Shown: piece by piece, positions 8,787-18,073 of the stretch
How positions within the stretch are numbered: position 1 is the first letter of the stretch
Layout of the letters: each line of letters starts with the position of its first letter
Assembly (NCBI RefSeq): GCF_013343235.1
Contig: NZ_CP040094.1
Span: 256,501-320,500, forward strand
Length of the DNA stretch: 64,000 bases
Origin: Nostoc sp. TCL240-02
GTDB lineage: Bacteria; Cyanobacteriota; Cyanobacteriia; Cyanobacteriales; Nostocaceae
Direction: 5' to 3'
The notes under the pieces: generated by a model
What the model was told of the DNA's origin: nothing
Databases searched by the model: none
Seen by the model: the letters and a program-made list of their open reading frames with translations, nothing else
Position numbers and translations under genes: made by a program

Positions 8787-10223
8787 TCAGTTTTTCAGAG
8801 GCTTTTTTAGAGCTTGAATATCACGTACAAGCCAAAATATAATTACTGCTAAGGTTGGTACAACCGTTAAAAAATCGTACAGTCGAATACCTCGTAGTAA
8901 ATAGTAAAAAACAGTACTACTAATACAGAAGACGATGCTAGTAATCACGAATCTTTTTGAATTAGAATCTATGTTTAAAGCTACGACTGCCAACAGCACA
9001 GAGGAATACCAAGAGCAATACCAAGGAGCAGCAAACAAAAACAATATTAAGGTAATCCATCCGATATTTGTACTAAAAGTAGTTTCAGAATACTTTTTTT
9101 TCAAATATGGTTTTACGAGAATAATCAAATAAGAAATTACAAATATAGAAAAGATTATAGGTTTAGATATTGAGACCACAGTTTCTTGGAAAGTTACAGA
9201 AAGGTTTAATCTTTTTATACTTAGTAAATTCTTAATCAAAGAATATAATGAACCGCCTACTCTGTCTTTAACGCCGGGATTGAAAAGGCTTGTCCAAGCA
9301 TCGACTGAAGGTAAAGCTATCAGATAAGTTGCAAAAATTATAGCCACAGAGATAAAAATGGCACTAAATAAAATTCTCCAACGCTGTTGCTTAATCAAAT
9401 AAACAAAAATTAGAGGCAACCAAACAATTGGTAATGTTTTAATTAGAAAACCAATCCAAGCTGTAACAATCGCAGCTAGATAATTATAGTTTTTAATACA
9501 TATTATTAGAATAATTAAAATTGTAGAAATTAAGACATCTATATGGGCATTTGTAACCTGCTCATACAGAAGTAATGGGCTAACTAAATATGCAGTTGTT
9601 ACACTAACTTTACGAGGATAGTTTTTTAAATGCCCCCAAATTAAGTAACTATTTAATATATGGAATAAAAGACAGATTACTTTAAATACATAAATTCCTA
9701 AACTAGGAGTAATTGCAACGAAAAAGGCAGAAAAGATAAAAAAGAGTTGAGATATAGGCCCATAAGTAGAAGTCTGTTTCCAAGCAAGAAATGGAGACAA
9801 TTCTGAGGTAAATGTGCTTGCAGGATTCAGAAAAGGGTTAACTCCATTTAAATACATCAAACCATAATGTATATACAAATTGATATCAGTAGTTATTGGA
9901 TAACTTGCAAAGGCAATTAACAGAAAAAATGAACTATTTTTTAATATTTTTATAAAGGTTATATCTTTTTCCTTATTCTTGTTTATTATTAGCCACACAA
10001 CATATATAATAGTTAAAAAAAGGAGTTCTATGCCTGTTCTTATTTGGTCAAAATGGTTGGGGAAATCAGGTAAATATCGACCTGTGGAATTACCTAAAGC
10101 ATTAATATAAAAGAAGTAAGCTCTAATAGCTAATTCTCCACATAATATTAATGACAAAATTATGGCGAAACCTAATAATATTTGGTTTTTCTTACTGTTA
10201 GATAAATTGTTTACGTTTAGCAT
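8787..10223 (-). CDS. Polytopic membrane glycosyltransferase-like protein (GT-C/mannosyltransferase type)
   Basis: 478 aa with about 11-13 hydrophobic helices. After the first two helices comes a loop SYPITTDINLYIHYG and NGVNPFLNP; an acidic residue in the first large extracytoplasmic loop followed by a G-x-NPF motif is typical of GT-C enzymes using polyprenyl-phosphate sugars (DUF2029/MptB-like families). The lower GC and AT-rich codons differ from most neighbours. It faces a convergent phoU and is divergent from the DPM1-like gene at 11219, which could supply its polyprenyl-phosphate sugar donor; that pairing is inference. Specific sugar and acceptor are unknown. Confidence 0.65.
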   Translation of the reverse strand: MLNVNNLSNSKKNQILLGFAIILSLILCGELAIRAYFFYINALGNSTGRYLPDFPNHFDQIRTGIELLFLTIIYVVWLIINKNKEKDITFIKILKNSSFFLLIAFASYPITTDINLYIHYGLMYLNGVNPFLNPASTFTSELSPFLAWKQTSTYGPISQLFFIFSAFFVAITPSLGIYVFKVICLLFHILNSYLIWGHLKNYPRKVSVTTAYLVSPLLLYEQVTNAHIDVLISTILIILIICIKNYNYLAAIVTAWIGFLIKTLPIVWLPLIFVYLIKQQRWRILFSAIFISVAIIFATYLIALPSVDAWTSLFNPGVKDRVGGSLYSLIKNLLSIKRLNLSVTFQETVVSISKPIIFSIFVISYLIILVKPYLKKKYSETTFSTNIGWITLILFLFAAPWYCSWYSSVLLAVVALNIDSNSKRFVITSIVFCISSTVFYYLLRGIRLYDFLTVVPTLAVIIFWLVRDIQALKKPLKN

Positions 10224-11218
10224 AAGGATAAATAATTAATCTATTGATTTACAATATAAAATGGTTTAATGTCAAGGCAAGCACATATTTTGAATGAGAA
10301 ATCCCTAATCTAAATAAAGACCTAATTAATCCCATTCAGTCTCGCTATTGCTAATAACTTAAGCCTTTGCTATTTAGTCTGTAGAACTCAACCAAACCAT
10401 AAATCCACATTATATAGTTTTAATTTTGTCAATAACATTTTAGATGCGCTTACCTGAGTTTAATACAGGTCTTTAAATCCAAAATTCAAATTAAGCTAGC
10501 TGTTGACCTTGATAATCTTAAACACTTCAAGTTTCAATCCAATTCTCAATTGTGTTATCATTATTTATAATAATTTATTGGACATTGAATAATGTTACAC
10601 AATTGAATGCATCTTACTGAAGAGTACTATAAAGTTACTTAAGAAAACTGAACATCTTCAATTATTACTCGCTCGCAAAACTCAAAAAACAATATAGCAA
10701 TTAATACCGCAATCCTAAATCATTCGTGAGATGTATAGCAATTTTAAACCATTTCTGATATAATTCAATACTGAAAAATTAACTAAAGTCATGTTTGCGA
10801 CTAAGTACACGGTGTGTCATGTGGATAGAATCAATAACAAAGTTTATTGAAAACAGCCAAGATAATGGTGAGATTAAACGAGCAAATGCAGTTAATATAC
10901 CACTCTGTGGATACAGTCATAAAGCAATAATGCCAATACTATGTTTCATCAGTGAATGGAAAAAATTATTTTTTCAAAGGGTAACTGAAGATTTAAAGCT
11001 TCCACATAAAGGAAGTTATGGACTTCTGAATATATAAAACATGCAGAGATAATAGACAAGGGTTTTAAACCCACCTCCGTTCAGAAGGCAGGAGGCAGAT
11101 GTCAAACTTTTCAGAATATCTAAATGTAACAAAAAACTTTGGCTAACCAGGTTCAGTCAATAAAGCGCACAGATGTTCGACTCTATTTCCTTTAGTCTTT
11201 ACCGATAAATGTGAAATT
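10224..11218. other. 1-kb AT-rich intergenic region
   Basis: Lies between two divergent glycosylation genes. It holds an imperfect inverted repeat at 10546-10606 (separate entry) and a CCTCC/GGAGG hairpin near 11071-11095. An 80-codon frame at 10795-11037 starts with TTG and has no ribosome site or recognisable domain, so I do not call it. Confidence 0.5.
10546..10606. repeat. Imperfect inverted repeat, 10-bp perfect outer arms
   Basis: TCAATTGTGT (10546-10555) and ACACAATTGA (10597-10606) are exact complements, and the next about ten bases (TATCATTATT/AATAATGTT) also pair with gaps. The 61-bp size suggests a small palindromic element or an RNA stem. Confidence 0.4.
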
Positions 11219-12460
11219 ATGAAGACAAACTCATCCAACTCGCTGTTAGCAGTACCAACAGGCCCACTAAAGATTTCAGAGTTGCCTCCTAATAATATGG
11301 GTACAAGTGGTATCCATCTATCTCTAGTAATTCCTACTTATAAAGAGCGTGACAACATCCAAAATGTGGTCAGCATATTGAGTCAATTACTCGATGAATC
11401 AATTCCAGGAAACTATGAACTAATTGTGGTAGACGATGATAGCCCAGACCGAACTTGGGAAATAGCACAATCTCTGACAACAGAATACCCTCAGTTGCGG
11501 GTGATGCGACGAGAACAAGAACGGGGGCTATCTTCAGCAGTGATTCGTGGGTGGCAAGCAGCTACGGGAAGTGTGTTGGGGGTAATTGATGGAGATTTGC
11601 AGCATCCGCCAGAGGTACTAATGCAACTGTTGCGTAGTGTTGAGCAGGGAGCGGATTTGGCAGTAGCTAGTCGTCATGTTGAAGGAGGCGGTGTTAGTAG
11701 CTGGAGTGTTGTCAGACGTTTATTGTCTCGTGGCGCTCAATTATTAGGCTTGGTTATTTTACCGGGAGTACTGGGCAGAGTTTCCGACCCTATGAGTGGT
11801 TATTTTATGGTGCGTCGAAGTGCGATCGCTAATGCAACACTCAATCCAGTGGGATACAAAATTCTCTTAGAAGTAATCGGACGGGGAAAGGTAGATGAAG
11901 TTGCCGAAGTTGGATATGTATTTTGTGAACGCAAAGAGGGTGAAAGCAAAGTTACATGGAAACAATACATAGATTACATTCACCATTTAGTAAGGTTACG
12001 GCTAACCGGAGGTAATAAAAAACAAAAACTTACTCAACAAACGGGTTTCCCCATTGACCGATTTATCCGCTTTGGCTTAGTAGGACTGAGTGGGGTATTT
12101 GTGGATATGACAATTCTTTATTTACTCAGCGATCCCACTACCTTGGCTTGGCCCCTGACACGCAGCAAAATTATTGCTGGTGAAATTGCGATTTTAAATA
12201 ATTTCTTGTGGAATGACGCTTGGACATTTGCTGATGTGAGCGCCAGACAGCAAGAATGGCATCAACGCCTGAAGCGGTTTTTGAAGTTCAACGCTATTTG
12301 CCTTGCTGGATTGGTATTGAATGTACTGGTATTAAATTTGGTATTCAATTTTCTTATTCCTAATCGTTACATTGCCAACTTTATTGCGATCGCAGTTGCT
12401 ACTATCTGGAATTTCTGGATTAATTTGAAACTTAGCTGGCGTGTCACCGAAGTAAAATAA
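11219..12460 (+). CDS. DPM1-like polyprenyl-phosphate glycosyltransferase fused to GtrA domain
   Basis: 413 aa. Residues about 30-260 are a GT-A family 2 glycosyltransferase: LVIPTYKERDNI, the nucleotide-binding VVDDDSPDRT, the metal-binding DGDLQHPPE (DxD-like) and SDPMSGYFMVRR, all typical of dolichol/polyprenyl-phosphate mannose synthases. Residues about 275-410 form a GtrA-like four-helix membrane domain (FIRFGLVGLSGVFVDM, LNNFLWNDAWTF). Such fusions charge a polyprenyl phosphate with a sugar from a nucleotide donor and help flip it. ATG at 11219. Divergent from the GT-C-like gene, which could use the product. Confidence 0.85.
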   Translation: MKTNSSNSLLAVPTGPLKISELPPNNMGTSGIHLSLVIPTYKERDNIQNVVSILSQLLDESIPGNYELIVVDDDSPDRTWEIAQSLTTEYPQLRVMRREQERGLSSAVIRGWQAATGSVLGVIDGDLQHPPEVLMQLLRSVEQGADLAVASRHVEGGGVSSWSVVRRLLSRGAQLLGLVILPGVLGRVSDPMSGYFMVRRSAIANATLNPVGYKILLEVIGRGKVDEVAEVGYVFCERKEGESKVTWKQYIDYIHHLVRLRLTGGNKKQKLTQQTGFPIDRFIRFGLVGLSGVFVDMTILYLLSDPTTLAWPLTRSKIIAGEIAILNNFLWNDAWTFADVSARQQEWHQRLKRFLKFNAICLAGLVLNVLVLNLVFNFLIPNRYIANFIAIAVATIWNFWINLKLSWRVTEVK

Positions 12461-13192
12461 TCACAACGAGATTTTGATTTTTGCCTTTAAAACGAACTTA
12501 AATTTCAGGATAGAGGCAATTATTTTAGTAAAAAACGATACCTAGTAGCTAAAGCCATCCCTTTTTGGCTACTGAAACTTTTGATTGTATTTAAGGCATC
12601 ACCGTATCAAAAGAGAAAAATTGCACGCTTATATATTGAAGGAGTGTAGTAGACCGAATTTACGCTGGTTCTAAGAAACTTGATGAGGGAGTTTCTTACT
12701 TTGTTTCCTATTCTTCGCACTGCATAGCCTAAACTCAAGCGTATTGGCTGATGAAAACGGGAAATTATAAATCTTTTTCCCTCCCCAATACATACCTACG
12801 GTGTATACACAAGTCTTAAAGACTTAGCTTAATGCGGTTTCGCTCGTTCCCATACGGATTATGGGAGCGAGAAAAACCCACCTTTTTCGGTTGAAAACTT
12901 GCTCAATCAAAATAATTTAACTAAATATTTTACTAAAAGCTTACCTATTCTTAAACTTGCACACCTAAAGTAACAGATAAACAACTGAAAAAAATAGTAT
13001 CTATCTAACTTATAGATAGATACCTAAAACAAGAAGTTGTTTCAATGAAAAGATTTTGAGTTAGTCTCTAACTCTCATGGGTAAAAATACATAGAATTAG
13101 ATACACACCTTGATTTTGATTTATACAAATTATTAGAGTTTCTTAATCATTTTAAATATCGAGATTCCCTGATAATTATGTAGTTACTGTTA
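12461..13192. other. Intergenic region with several hairpins upstream of the Crp-type gene
   Basis: No coding frame was recognised. Structured features: AAGAAACT/AGTTTCTT near 12675-12700, a 12-bp stem CTCGTTCCCATA/TATGGGAGCGAG at about 12843-12871 (one G-T pair) followed by A- and T-rich sequence, and the operator-like palindrome at 12997-13023. A small RNA is possible but not shown. Confidence 0.4.
12997..13023. promoter_or_regulatory. Operator-like 11-bp palindrome
   Basis: GTATCTATCTA (12997-13007), spacer ACTTA, then exact complement TAGATAGATAC (13013-13023). It lies 170 bp upstream of the Crp-family gene. A dimeric regulator site or an RNA hairpin would both fit. It is too long-armed for a typical Crp or NtcA site. 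Confidence 0.4.
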
Positions 13193-13822
13193 ATGATATA
13201 TTCCACAACTCCTACTTCAAACTCTTCTGCCGTGTCAAATAGCTCTGCTTTAAGCGGACAATTGCCCCAGCAGATATTTACCCGTAGGGAAGTAATTCCA
13301 CTTCAAAATGACGTACTTTGGCGTATTGAATACGGTGCAGTTCGTACCTTAACGTGGAGTGAAGACGGAACATTCATCACTCTCGGTTATTGGGGCTTAG
13401 GGGATTTGATTGGCTATCCTTTATCTAGGGTCAAACCTTACCAAATTGAATGTCTCACAGGCGTGGAATTAAGTATTGTACCGCCTCATTTATGGCATCA
13501 AGATATTAATGCTTTGTTGTCTCATATTCAACAGGCAGAGGATCTACTAAGTATTGTGCATCGAAAACCAATTTCGTTACGCTTATGGCAATTTTTGGTG
13601 TGGTTAAGTGAAAAATTTGGACGTGATGTAGATAAGGGAAAACTAATTGATTTAAATGTTACCCATCAAGATATTGCTGAAGTATTGAATACCACGCGAG
13701 TAACAGTTACCCGCCTCTTACAGCAATTGGAAGAAGAAGGAACAGTTCTACGTCACAAACGCCGCATTATTTTGCGTTTACCAAATAAACTAATTAAAAA
13801 TTATGGTTCAGCAGTATGTTAG
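13193..13822 (+). CDS. Crp/Fnr-family transcriptional regulator
   Basis: 209 aa from ATG 13193. The N-terminal cupin-like effector domain (about residues 30-115: YGAVRTLTWSEDGTFITLGYWG, GDLIGYPLS) lacks the canonical cAMP-binding RxS pattern, so another signal or none is likely. The C-terminal winged helix includes VTHQDIAEVLNTTRVTVTRLL, the recognition helix region, followed by the EEEGTVLR wing. A 114-bp gap separates it from the porin gene in the same direction, so the porin is an obvious candidate target. It resembles small cyanobacterial Crp-family regulators but not clearly NtcA. Confidence 0.85.
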   Translation: MIYSTTPTSNSSAVSNSSALSGQLPQQIFTRREVIPLQNDVLWRIEYGAVRTLTWSEDGTFITLGYWGLGDLIGYPLSRVKPYQIECLTGVELSIVPPHLWHQDINALLSHIQQAEDLLSIVHRKPISLRLWQFLVWLSEKFGRDVDKGKLIDLNVTHQDIAEVLNTTRVTVTRLLQQLEEEGTVLRHKRRIILRLPNKLIKNYGSAVC

Positions 13823-13831
13823 CTGAATTGC

Positions 13832-13861
13832 TTGTAAAATTCACAGAGTGTAATGTATAAT
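13832..13861 (+). promoter_or_regulatory. Sigma70-type promoter for the porin gene
   Basis: TTGTAA (13832-13837), 18-bp spacer, TATAAT (13856-13861) with TG immediately before the -10. It starts ten bases after the regulator stop and about 94 bp before the porin ATG, which argues for independent porin transcription. Confidence 0.5.
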
Positions 13862-13954
13862 CGTGTCTATGATTGTGTGTGGAATTCCCGAAAGTAAAGT
13901 GCTATAAGCATTTTACAGTGGTCGGGTTATTTAGGTGTGAGTGAGAGTATAAAC

Positions 13955-15628
13955 ATGACAAAACGATTCTGGAATCTTTTTAAGGTTAGTCCGGTTATTG
14001 TAGCTGCGACATTTTTTGTTGCTAATAGCGCTCTAGCTGCTGAAGTCAACGAACAAGTAACAAATGCTGCCCAGTTATCTGAAGCTCAAGACTCTAATGA
14101 TATGAGTCAGGTAACATCAGTTTCGCAATTTTCAGATGTGCAACCCACAGATTGGGCATTCCAAGCTTTGCAATCTCTAGTTGAGCGCTACGGCTGTATT
14201 GCAGGTTATCCCAACAGTACCTATCGTGGGAATCGTGCTTTGACCCGTTATGAATTTGCCGCAGGTTTGAATGCCTGTTTAGATCGGGTTAACGAACTGA
14301 TTGCTACAGCTACTGCTGATTTAGTCAGCAAACAAGATTTAGCTACTTTACAGCGCTTACAAGAAGAATATTCTGCTGAATTAGCAACTCTGCGTGGTCG
14401 TGTGGATGGACTAGAAGCCCGCACTTCTGAACTTGAAGCTAATCAGTTCTCTACTACCACCAAGTTGGTTGGGGAAGCCATTTTCAACGTGTCTGATGTT
14501 TTTGGTGGAAATAGGGCTGATACAGATGCCAACCCTAACAATAATCCAGACTTAAATAGCAACACTGTTTTCTCTGATCGCGTGCGTTTGAACTTGTACA
14601 GCAGTTTCACTGGTAAAGACCAGTTGCAAATCCGTTTAAATGCTGGCAATATCGTTTCCAACGTTGGTAGTGTTGCTGGCGGTGTGGCAAGCGGTACTGG
14701 TACTAACATGACCCGCTTGGGTTATGACGGTGATAACAATAACTCTGTTGTGATCGATAAAATCAACTATGCTTTCAACTTCACTGACGCAGTGCGTGTC
14801 AAAATTGATGCGAGTGGCGGTGAATTGTATGAAAACGTAAACACCTTTAACCCTGACTTTGCAAGCTCTGGTAGAGGTGCGCTTTCTCGATATGGACGTT
14901 TCAGCCCCATCTACCGTCAAGGTCAAAATGGTGCTGGCTTGACTGTTACTTTCAATCCTAACCAAGCTATCAGCTTGACTGGTGCTTATTTAGCACCCTC
15001 AACTGGTAATGGTGTCTTTGGTGCTAATAATCCCGGACTTAGTAACGGTCTGTTTGATGGCGATAACACTATCTTCGGTCAATTAACTTTCAAACCCACC
15101 AAAGCCTTTAATATTGGTTTGACCTACGCCCGTAGTTACTTCGCTGGTAATGCTGCCAACAGCCTCTTCCAAGGTACAGGTAGCACCTTTGCCAATAACC
15201 CCTTTGGGGCTGGTGCTCGTACTGAATCTAACAACTATGGTGTAGAAGCGACATTCCAACTTGGCTCTAAATTGGCTATTAGTGGTTGGGGAGGTTATAC
15301 AACTGCTGATGCTAGGAGTGGTGTTAACGTTGGTAGAGATGCAGACCTTTGGTACTGGGCTGGCTCGCTTGCTTTAAAAGACTTCGGTGGAGAAGGCAAC
15401 GTTTTAGGTGTTATCTTTGGTCAACCACCCAAAGTTACTGGTGGCAGCATCAGAACAGTTAATAACTTAGACACCGATACCTCTTATCACTTAGAGGGCC
15501 TTTACAAGTTCAAGGTTTCAGATAATATTCAGGTCACGCCTGGATTGTTGGTAATCTTCAATCCTGAACACAACGACGCTAACGATACCATCTATGTAGG
15601 TACTCTGCGTACTACCTTCACCTTCTAA
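13955..15628 (+). CDS. SLH-domain OprB-type outer-membrane porin
   Basis: 557 aa from ATG 13955; a GTG at 13937 would add six residues. The signal peptide is about 28-29 residues (NLFKVSPVIVAATFFVANSALA). Mature layout: an acidic linker, one SLH domain (FSDVQPTDWAFQALQSL, GYPNSTYRGNRALTRYEFAAGL), a coiled-coil stretch (LATLRGRVDGLEARTSELE), then a beta-barrel with alternating polar/hydrophobic strands ending in aromatic TFTF. This is the SomA/OprB plan of cyanobacterial outer membranes: the SLH binds pyruvylated wall polysaccharide and the barrel passes small solutes or ions. A strong terminator follows. Confidence 0.92.
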   Translation: MTKRFWNLFKVSPVIVAATFFVANSALAAEVNEQVTNAAQLSEAQDSNDMSQVTSVSQFSDVQPTDWAFQALQSLVERYGCIAGYPNSTYRGNRALTRYEFAAGLNACLDRVNELIATATADLVSKQDLATLQRLQEEYSAELATLRGRVDGLEARTSELEANQFSTTTKLVGEAIFNVSDVFGGNRADTDANPNNNPDLNSNTVFSDRVRLNLYSSFTGKDQLQIRLNAGNIVSNVGSVAGGVASGTGTNMTRLGYDGDNNNSVVIDKINYAFNFTDAVRVKIDASGGELYENVNTFNPDFASSGRGALSRYGRFSPIYRQGQNGAGLTVTFNPNQAISLTGAYLAPSTGNGVFGANNPGLSNGLFDGDNTIFGQLTFKPTKAFNIGLTYARSYFAGNAANSLFQGTGSTFANNPFGAGARTESNNYGVEATFQLGSKLAISGWGGYTTADARSGVNVGRDADLWYWAGSLALKDFGGEGNVLGVIFGQPPKVTGGSIRTVNNLDTDTSYHLEGLYKFKVSDNIQVTPGLLVIFNPEHNDANDTIYVGTLRTTFTF

Positions 15629-15663
15629 AATCGGTGATGGCAAATAAAGCTCAGAATTAGATA

Positions 15664-15695
15664 AACAAAAGCCCGCCTTGAGGTGGGCTTTTGTT
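15664..15695 (+). terminator. Rho-independent terminator of the porin gene
   Basis: AACAAAAGCCCGCCT (15664-15678), TG loop, AGGTGGGCTTTTGTT (15681-15695), with one G-T pair. It ends 15 bp before the stop of the convergent zinc-ribbon-like gene and may serve both strands. Confidence 0.85.
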
Positions 15696-15709
15696 CAGGA
15701 AAAAATTAG

Positions 15710-15976
15710 CTATGTAGGATTATAATCTGGCTGATTGGATATATCTTTATCTTTAGGGGGGCGATCGTTACTCCAAGCCCACCACACAGTAGCACAGTGG
15801 CAATAATAGAACTCTTGCCATTTGCGACGACGGTCTTCTGTAAGTACAGGCGATCGCCGATTTAGCCAAACTTTTTCAGCTTCTCGGCTAGTTGAGTGGC
15901 AATTAGGACAGCAAAATTCATAAGCGTGTATTGCCTGATTCGTCCATTCAGGTGGGAGGGTAGCAAAAGCGTCCAT
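15710..15976 (-). CDS. Small cysteine-rich (zinc-ribbon-like) hypothetical protein, 88 aa
   Basis: Contains FCCPNCHS near residues 22-28 and YYCHCATVWWAWS near 57-69, a CxxC-x30-CxC layout suggestive of a single zinc knuckle. No signal peptide. The C-terminal tail is charged. It has the look of a conserved cyanobacterial unknown; no function is proposed. It converges on the porin gene across the shared hairpin. Confidence 0.7.
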   Translation of the reverse strand: MDAFATLPPEWTNQAIHAYEFCCPNCHSTSREAEKVWLNRRSPVLTEDRRRKWQEFYYCHCATVWWAWSNDRPPKDKDISNQPDYNPT

Positions 15977-16244
15977 ATAGTTACAGTAATATCAATGGTC
16001 ATCCAAAACTTTCAGGTTTTGAACTTGGGGGCAAACGGATACTATAAAATCCCGCCACACTATCAAATTGCTTTATCAATATTCTTATGGCTTTGTCTAA
16101 ACTATTTACAAATCGCCATTTACAGAGATTTTCACTAACAGAATAACTATTTAGAAATACTGCGATCGCATCTCACAAATCAAAGGTTAACACAAATGGT
16201 AACTAAAATAATTACTATGCACATCATGGCTAATAATTAAATTT

Positions 16245-16850
16245 ATGGAGCCAAATGTTGAAATTCGCCGTTTATTAGATGTAATGCCTGCTTCTGGCCG
16301 GATGACGACAAAAATCGTTAGTAAGCCGGAACAGGCAAAAGTGATTGATGCGTCCTTTCCCCAACCCTGGAATCAGACGCGACCAATATATATTAATTTC
16401 GATTTATGGCGTTGCCTAGCAAAGCCACAACGAGATTTACTGCTGTTGCAGATGGTTAGCTGGTTGACGGGGGTAAAGTGGTTTAGACCCAACATTTATC
16501 AAGGTGTCGTGCTGGTGGGGATGTTAGGCGGCTTATTAGAAGCATCACAGTCAGATGTGGTGGGTGTAGCCATAGCTGGGGGATTAAGTGCGATCGCTGC
16601 TTTTCGGATCTGGCGTACTAATAAATCTCAAGAGTCAGAGTTAAATGCCGATGCAGCAGCAATTCGCATCGCACAACGGCGCGGTTATTCAGAAGCTGAA
16701 GCAGCGCAACACCTGTTATCTGCAATTGAAGCGGTAGCAAAAATTGAAAGGCGTTCTGGTTTAAATTTTACTGAGTTGATTCGTTGCCAAAATCTCAGAG
16801 CGATCGCAGGTTTATCACCAGTGGGTATGCCAGAAAGTTATGATAAGTAG
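16245..16850 (+). CDS. DUF3318-family membrane protein
   Basis: 201 aa from ATG 16245. N-terminal region EIRRLLDVMPASGRM and FPQPWNQTRPIYINFDLW, then two hydrophobic stretches around residues 85-125 (YQGVVLVGMLGGLLEA, VGVAIAGGLSAIAAF), then a soluble helical tail with ELNADAAAIRIAQRRGYSEAEAA. That combination matches the cyanobacterial DUF3318 family, whose tail resembles M48-type helices but lacks an HExxH motif. Function unknown. Monocistronic by position. Confidence 0.75.
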   Translation: MEPNVEIRRLLDVMPASGRMTTKIVSKPEQAKVIDASFPQPWNQTRPIYINFDLWRCLAKPQRDLLLLQMVSWLTGVKWFRPNIYQGVVLVGMLGGLLEASQSDVVGVAIAGGLSAIAAFRIWRTNKSQESELNADAAAIRIAQRRGYSEAEAAQHLLSAIEAVAKIERRSGLNFTELIRCQNLRAIAGLSPVGMPESYDK

Positions 16851-17248
16851 AACTTTTTTATCACTACAGCAACCTTTTAGCCACAAATAGACTTTGTGCA
16901 TTTAGCTCAAAGGTTCTAACGGAGTGCAATACATGAGTTTCCAAGTAGCTGCAAAGCATGGGGCTATTCTACACTGGAATCAGAGAATGTATGTTTAACT
17001 GACTTAGATGTAAAAAACTGCGGAGTTTTGTCATACCTTCTCGGCGTTGCTTATGAAGTGCTTACCTAGTAGTCTGCCAACCCAAAAATGCTGAGTAATG
17101 GCTGGGGAAAGGGCAAAGGGGAAAGGGTAAGGGATTTAAACCCTTTTCCCTTCCCCCTTCCTCTTTACCCCGCCAAGTGAACTTGGCGAACTACTAGTGT
17201 GGTAAAACTTAACTTAAATTCTGTCAGTTACTAGCGGAGTTGATAAGA
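16851..17248. other. Intergenic region carrying a MITE-like repeat
   Basis: Apart from the repeat at 17066-17197, nothing coding was seen. Only a 21-codon frame near 16933 was noticed, and it is not supported. Confidence 0.5.
17066..17197. repeat. MITE-like small inverted-repeat element (132 bp)
   Basis: Left end CTAGTAGTCTGCCAA (17066-17080) pairs with right end TTGGCGAACTACTAG (17183-17197) at 13 of 15 positions. The interior has a G/A-rich arm (GGGGAAAGGG) facing a C/T-rich arm (CCCTTTTCCC), so the whole unit can fold, and it ends with the palindrome CGCCAAGTGAACTTGGCG (17171-17188). It has no coding capacity, as expected of a non-autonomous element. Confidence 0.5.
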
Positions 17249-17440
17249 ATGGGTACTTTAATTGTTATTGGCTTGATAGGAGTTTACGGAGGTGGCGTTT
17301 GGAAGTTTTGGAATGGATTTGGACGGACTAATTTTAATCCAACTTTGACCAATCGCATTGGTTTATCGTTGCTATGGCCAGCTTTGTTTATTACGAATCA
17401 ATCCTATCGTAGAAATTTTAGAAAAGCGTTGAAGGGCTAG
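17249..17440 (+). CDS. Small membrane protein, 63 aa
   Basis: ATG 17249 preceded by GGAG at 17236-17239; a TTG three codons upstream is less likely. One clear N-terminal helix (TLIVIGLIGVYGGGVWKFW), a second hydrophobic stretch (IGLSLLWPALFI) and a basic tail (YRRNFRKALKG). It looks like a conserved small cyanobacterial membrane protein. Unknown function. A strong hairpin follows at 17509. Confidence 0.65.
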   Translation: MGTLIVIGLIGVYGGGVWKFWNGFGRTNFNPTLTNRIGLSLLWPALFITNQSYRRNFRKALKG

Positions 17441-17508
17441 AGTTTAGTATTAAGTCTAACGTCATCTAAATGTGGCGGTGGCATATATTCCAATATCAAT
17501 CTAACCCA

Positions 17509-17543
17509 ACAACCCCCTTTCCCTACTAGGGAAAGGGGGTTGT
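17509..17543 (+). terminator. Perfect 16-bp terminator hairpin
   Basis: ACAACCCCCTTTCCCT (17509-17524), ACT loop, exact complement (17528-17543), followed by CTTTG. It ends the 63-aa gene. Confidence 0.7.
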
Positions 17544-17668
17544 CTTTGATCATCCTAAAATGAGAGGAATTAGGGAAAGGAGAGGAATTAGGGGAGGAAT
17601 AAATTCGTAGTGTTTACAGGTCGAACCTGTTAACAATTGGAAAGTATTTTCGCTAATGAATTTACGAA

Positions 17669-18073
17669 TTATTTGCCATTGGTCAGTAGATGGATTGCTG
17701 CACCTACAGCTGCCCCGTCAACAGCATTCCCAAGGGTATCTCTGCTATCGCCGGTAACTACGCCGGTCACTGCGCTAGCACCTGCACCGACTCCAACATC
17801 TTGACCAATGTTACGGTGATGGCGATTGCGAGTGTTTCTTAGACCATTTGCACCATTGACAGCGGCACCAGTGACACCACCTTTGACAGCATTGCCTAAT
17901 ACACTACCATTTCCCCTAACGGCTCCGGTGACGACATTGGTAACAGCCCCAATACCTGCATCTCGTAGTACTTGATCATCAGCAGCAGCCGGTTTAGCGG
18001 GAACCAAAGTTACACCAGCTAAACTTGCAGCCATGAGGCTGGGTAGAAGTGTGCGTTTTAGGATTTTATTCAT
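17669..18073 (-). CDS. Secreted glycine-zipper-like protein, 134 aa
   Basis: N-terminal signal peptide (basic NKILKRT, hydrophobic LLPSLMAASLAGVTLV, cleavage near AKPAAA-DD). The mature part has two glycine/alanine-rich blocks (GAVTNVVTGAVRGNGS, GASAVTGVVTGDSRD) with a basic NTRNRHHRN insert between them, resembling glycine-zipper proteins of the envelope. Likely periplasmic or membrane-inserted; role unknown. Confidence 0.7.
   Translation of the reverse strand: MNKILKRTLLPSLMAASLAGVTLVPAKPAAADDQVLRDAGIGAVTNVVTGAVRGNGSVLGNAVKGGVTGAAVNGANGLRNTRNRHHRNIGQDVGVGAGASAVTGVVTGDSRDTLGNAVDGAAVGAAIHLLTNGK

Noticed and set aside
10795..11037. 80-codon rightward frame between the two glycosyltransferase genes
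   Set aside because: TTG start, no ribosome site, no domain or signal, in an AT-rich region; chance frame more likely.
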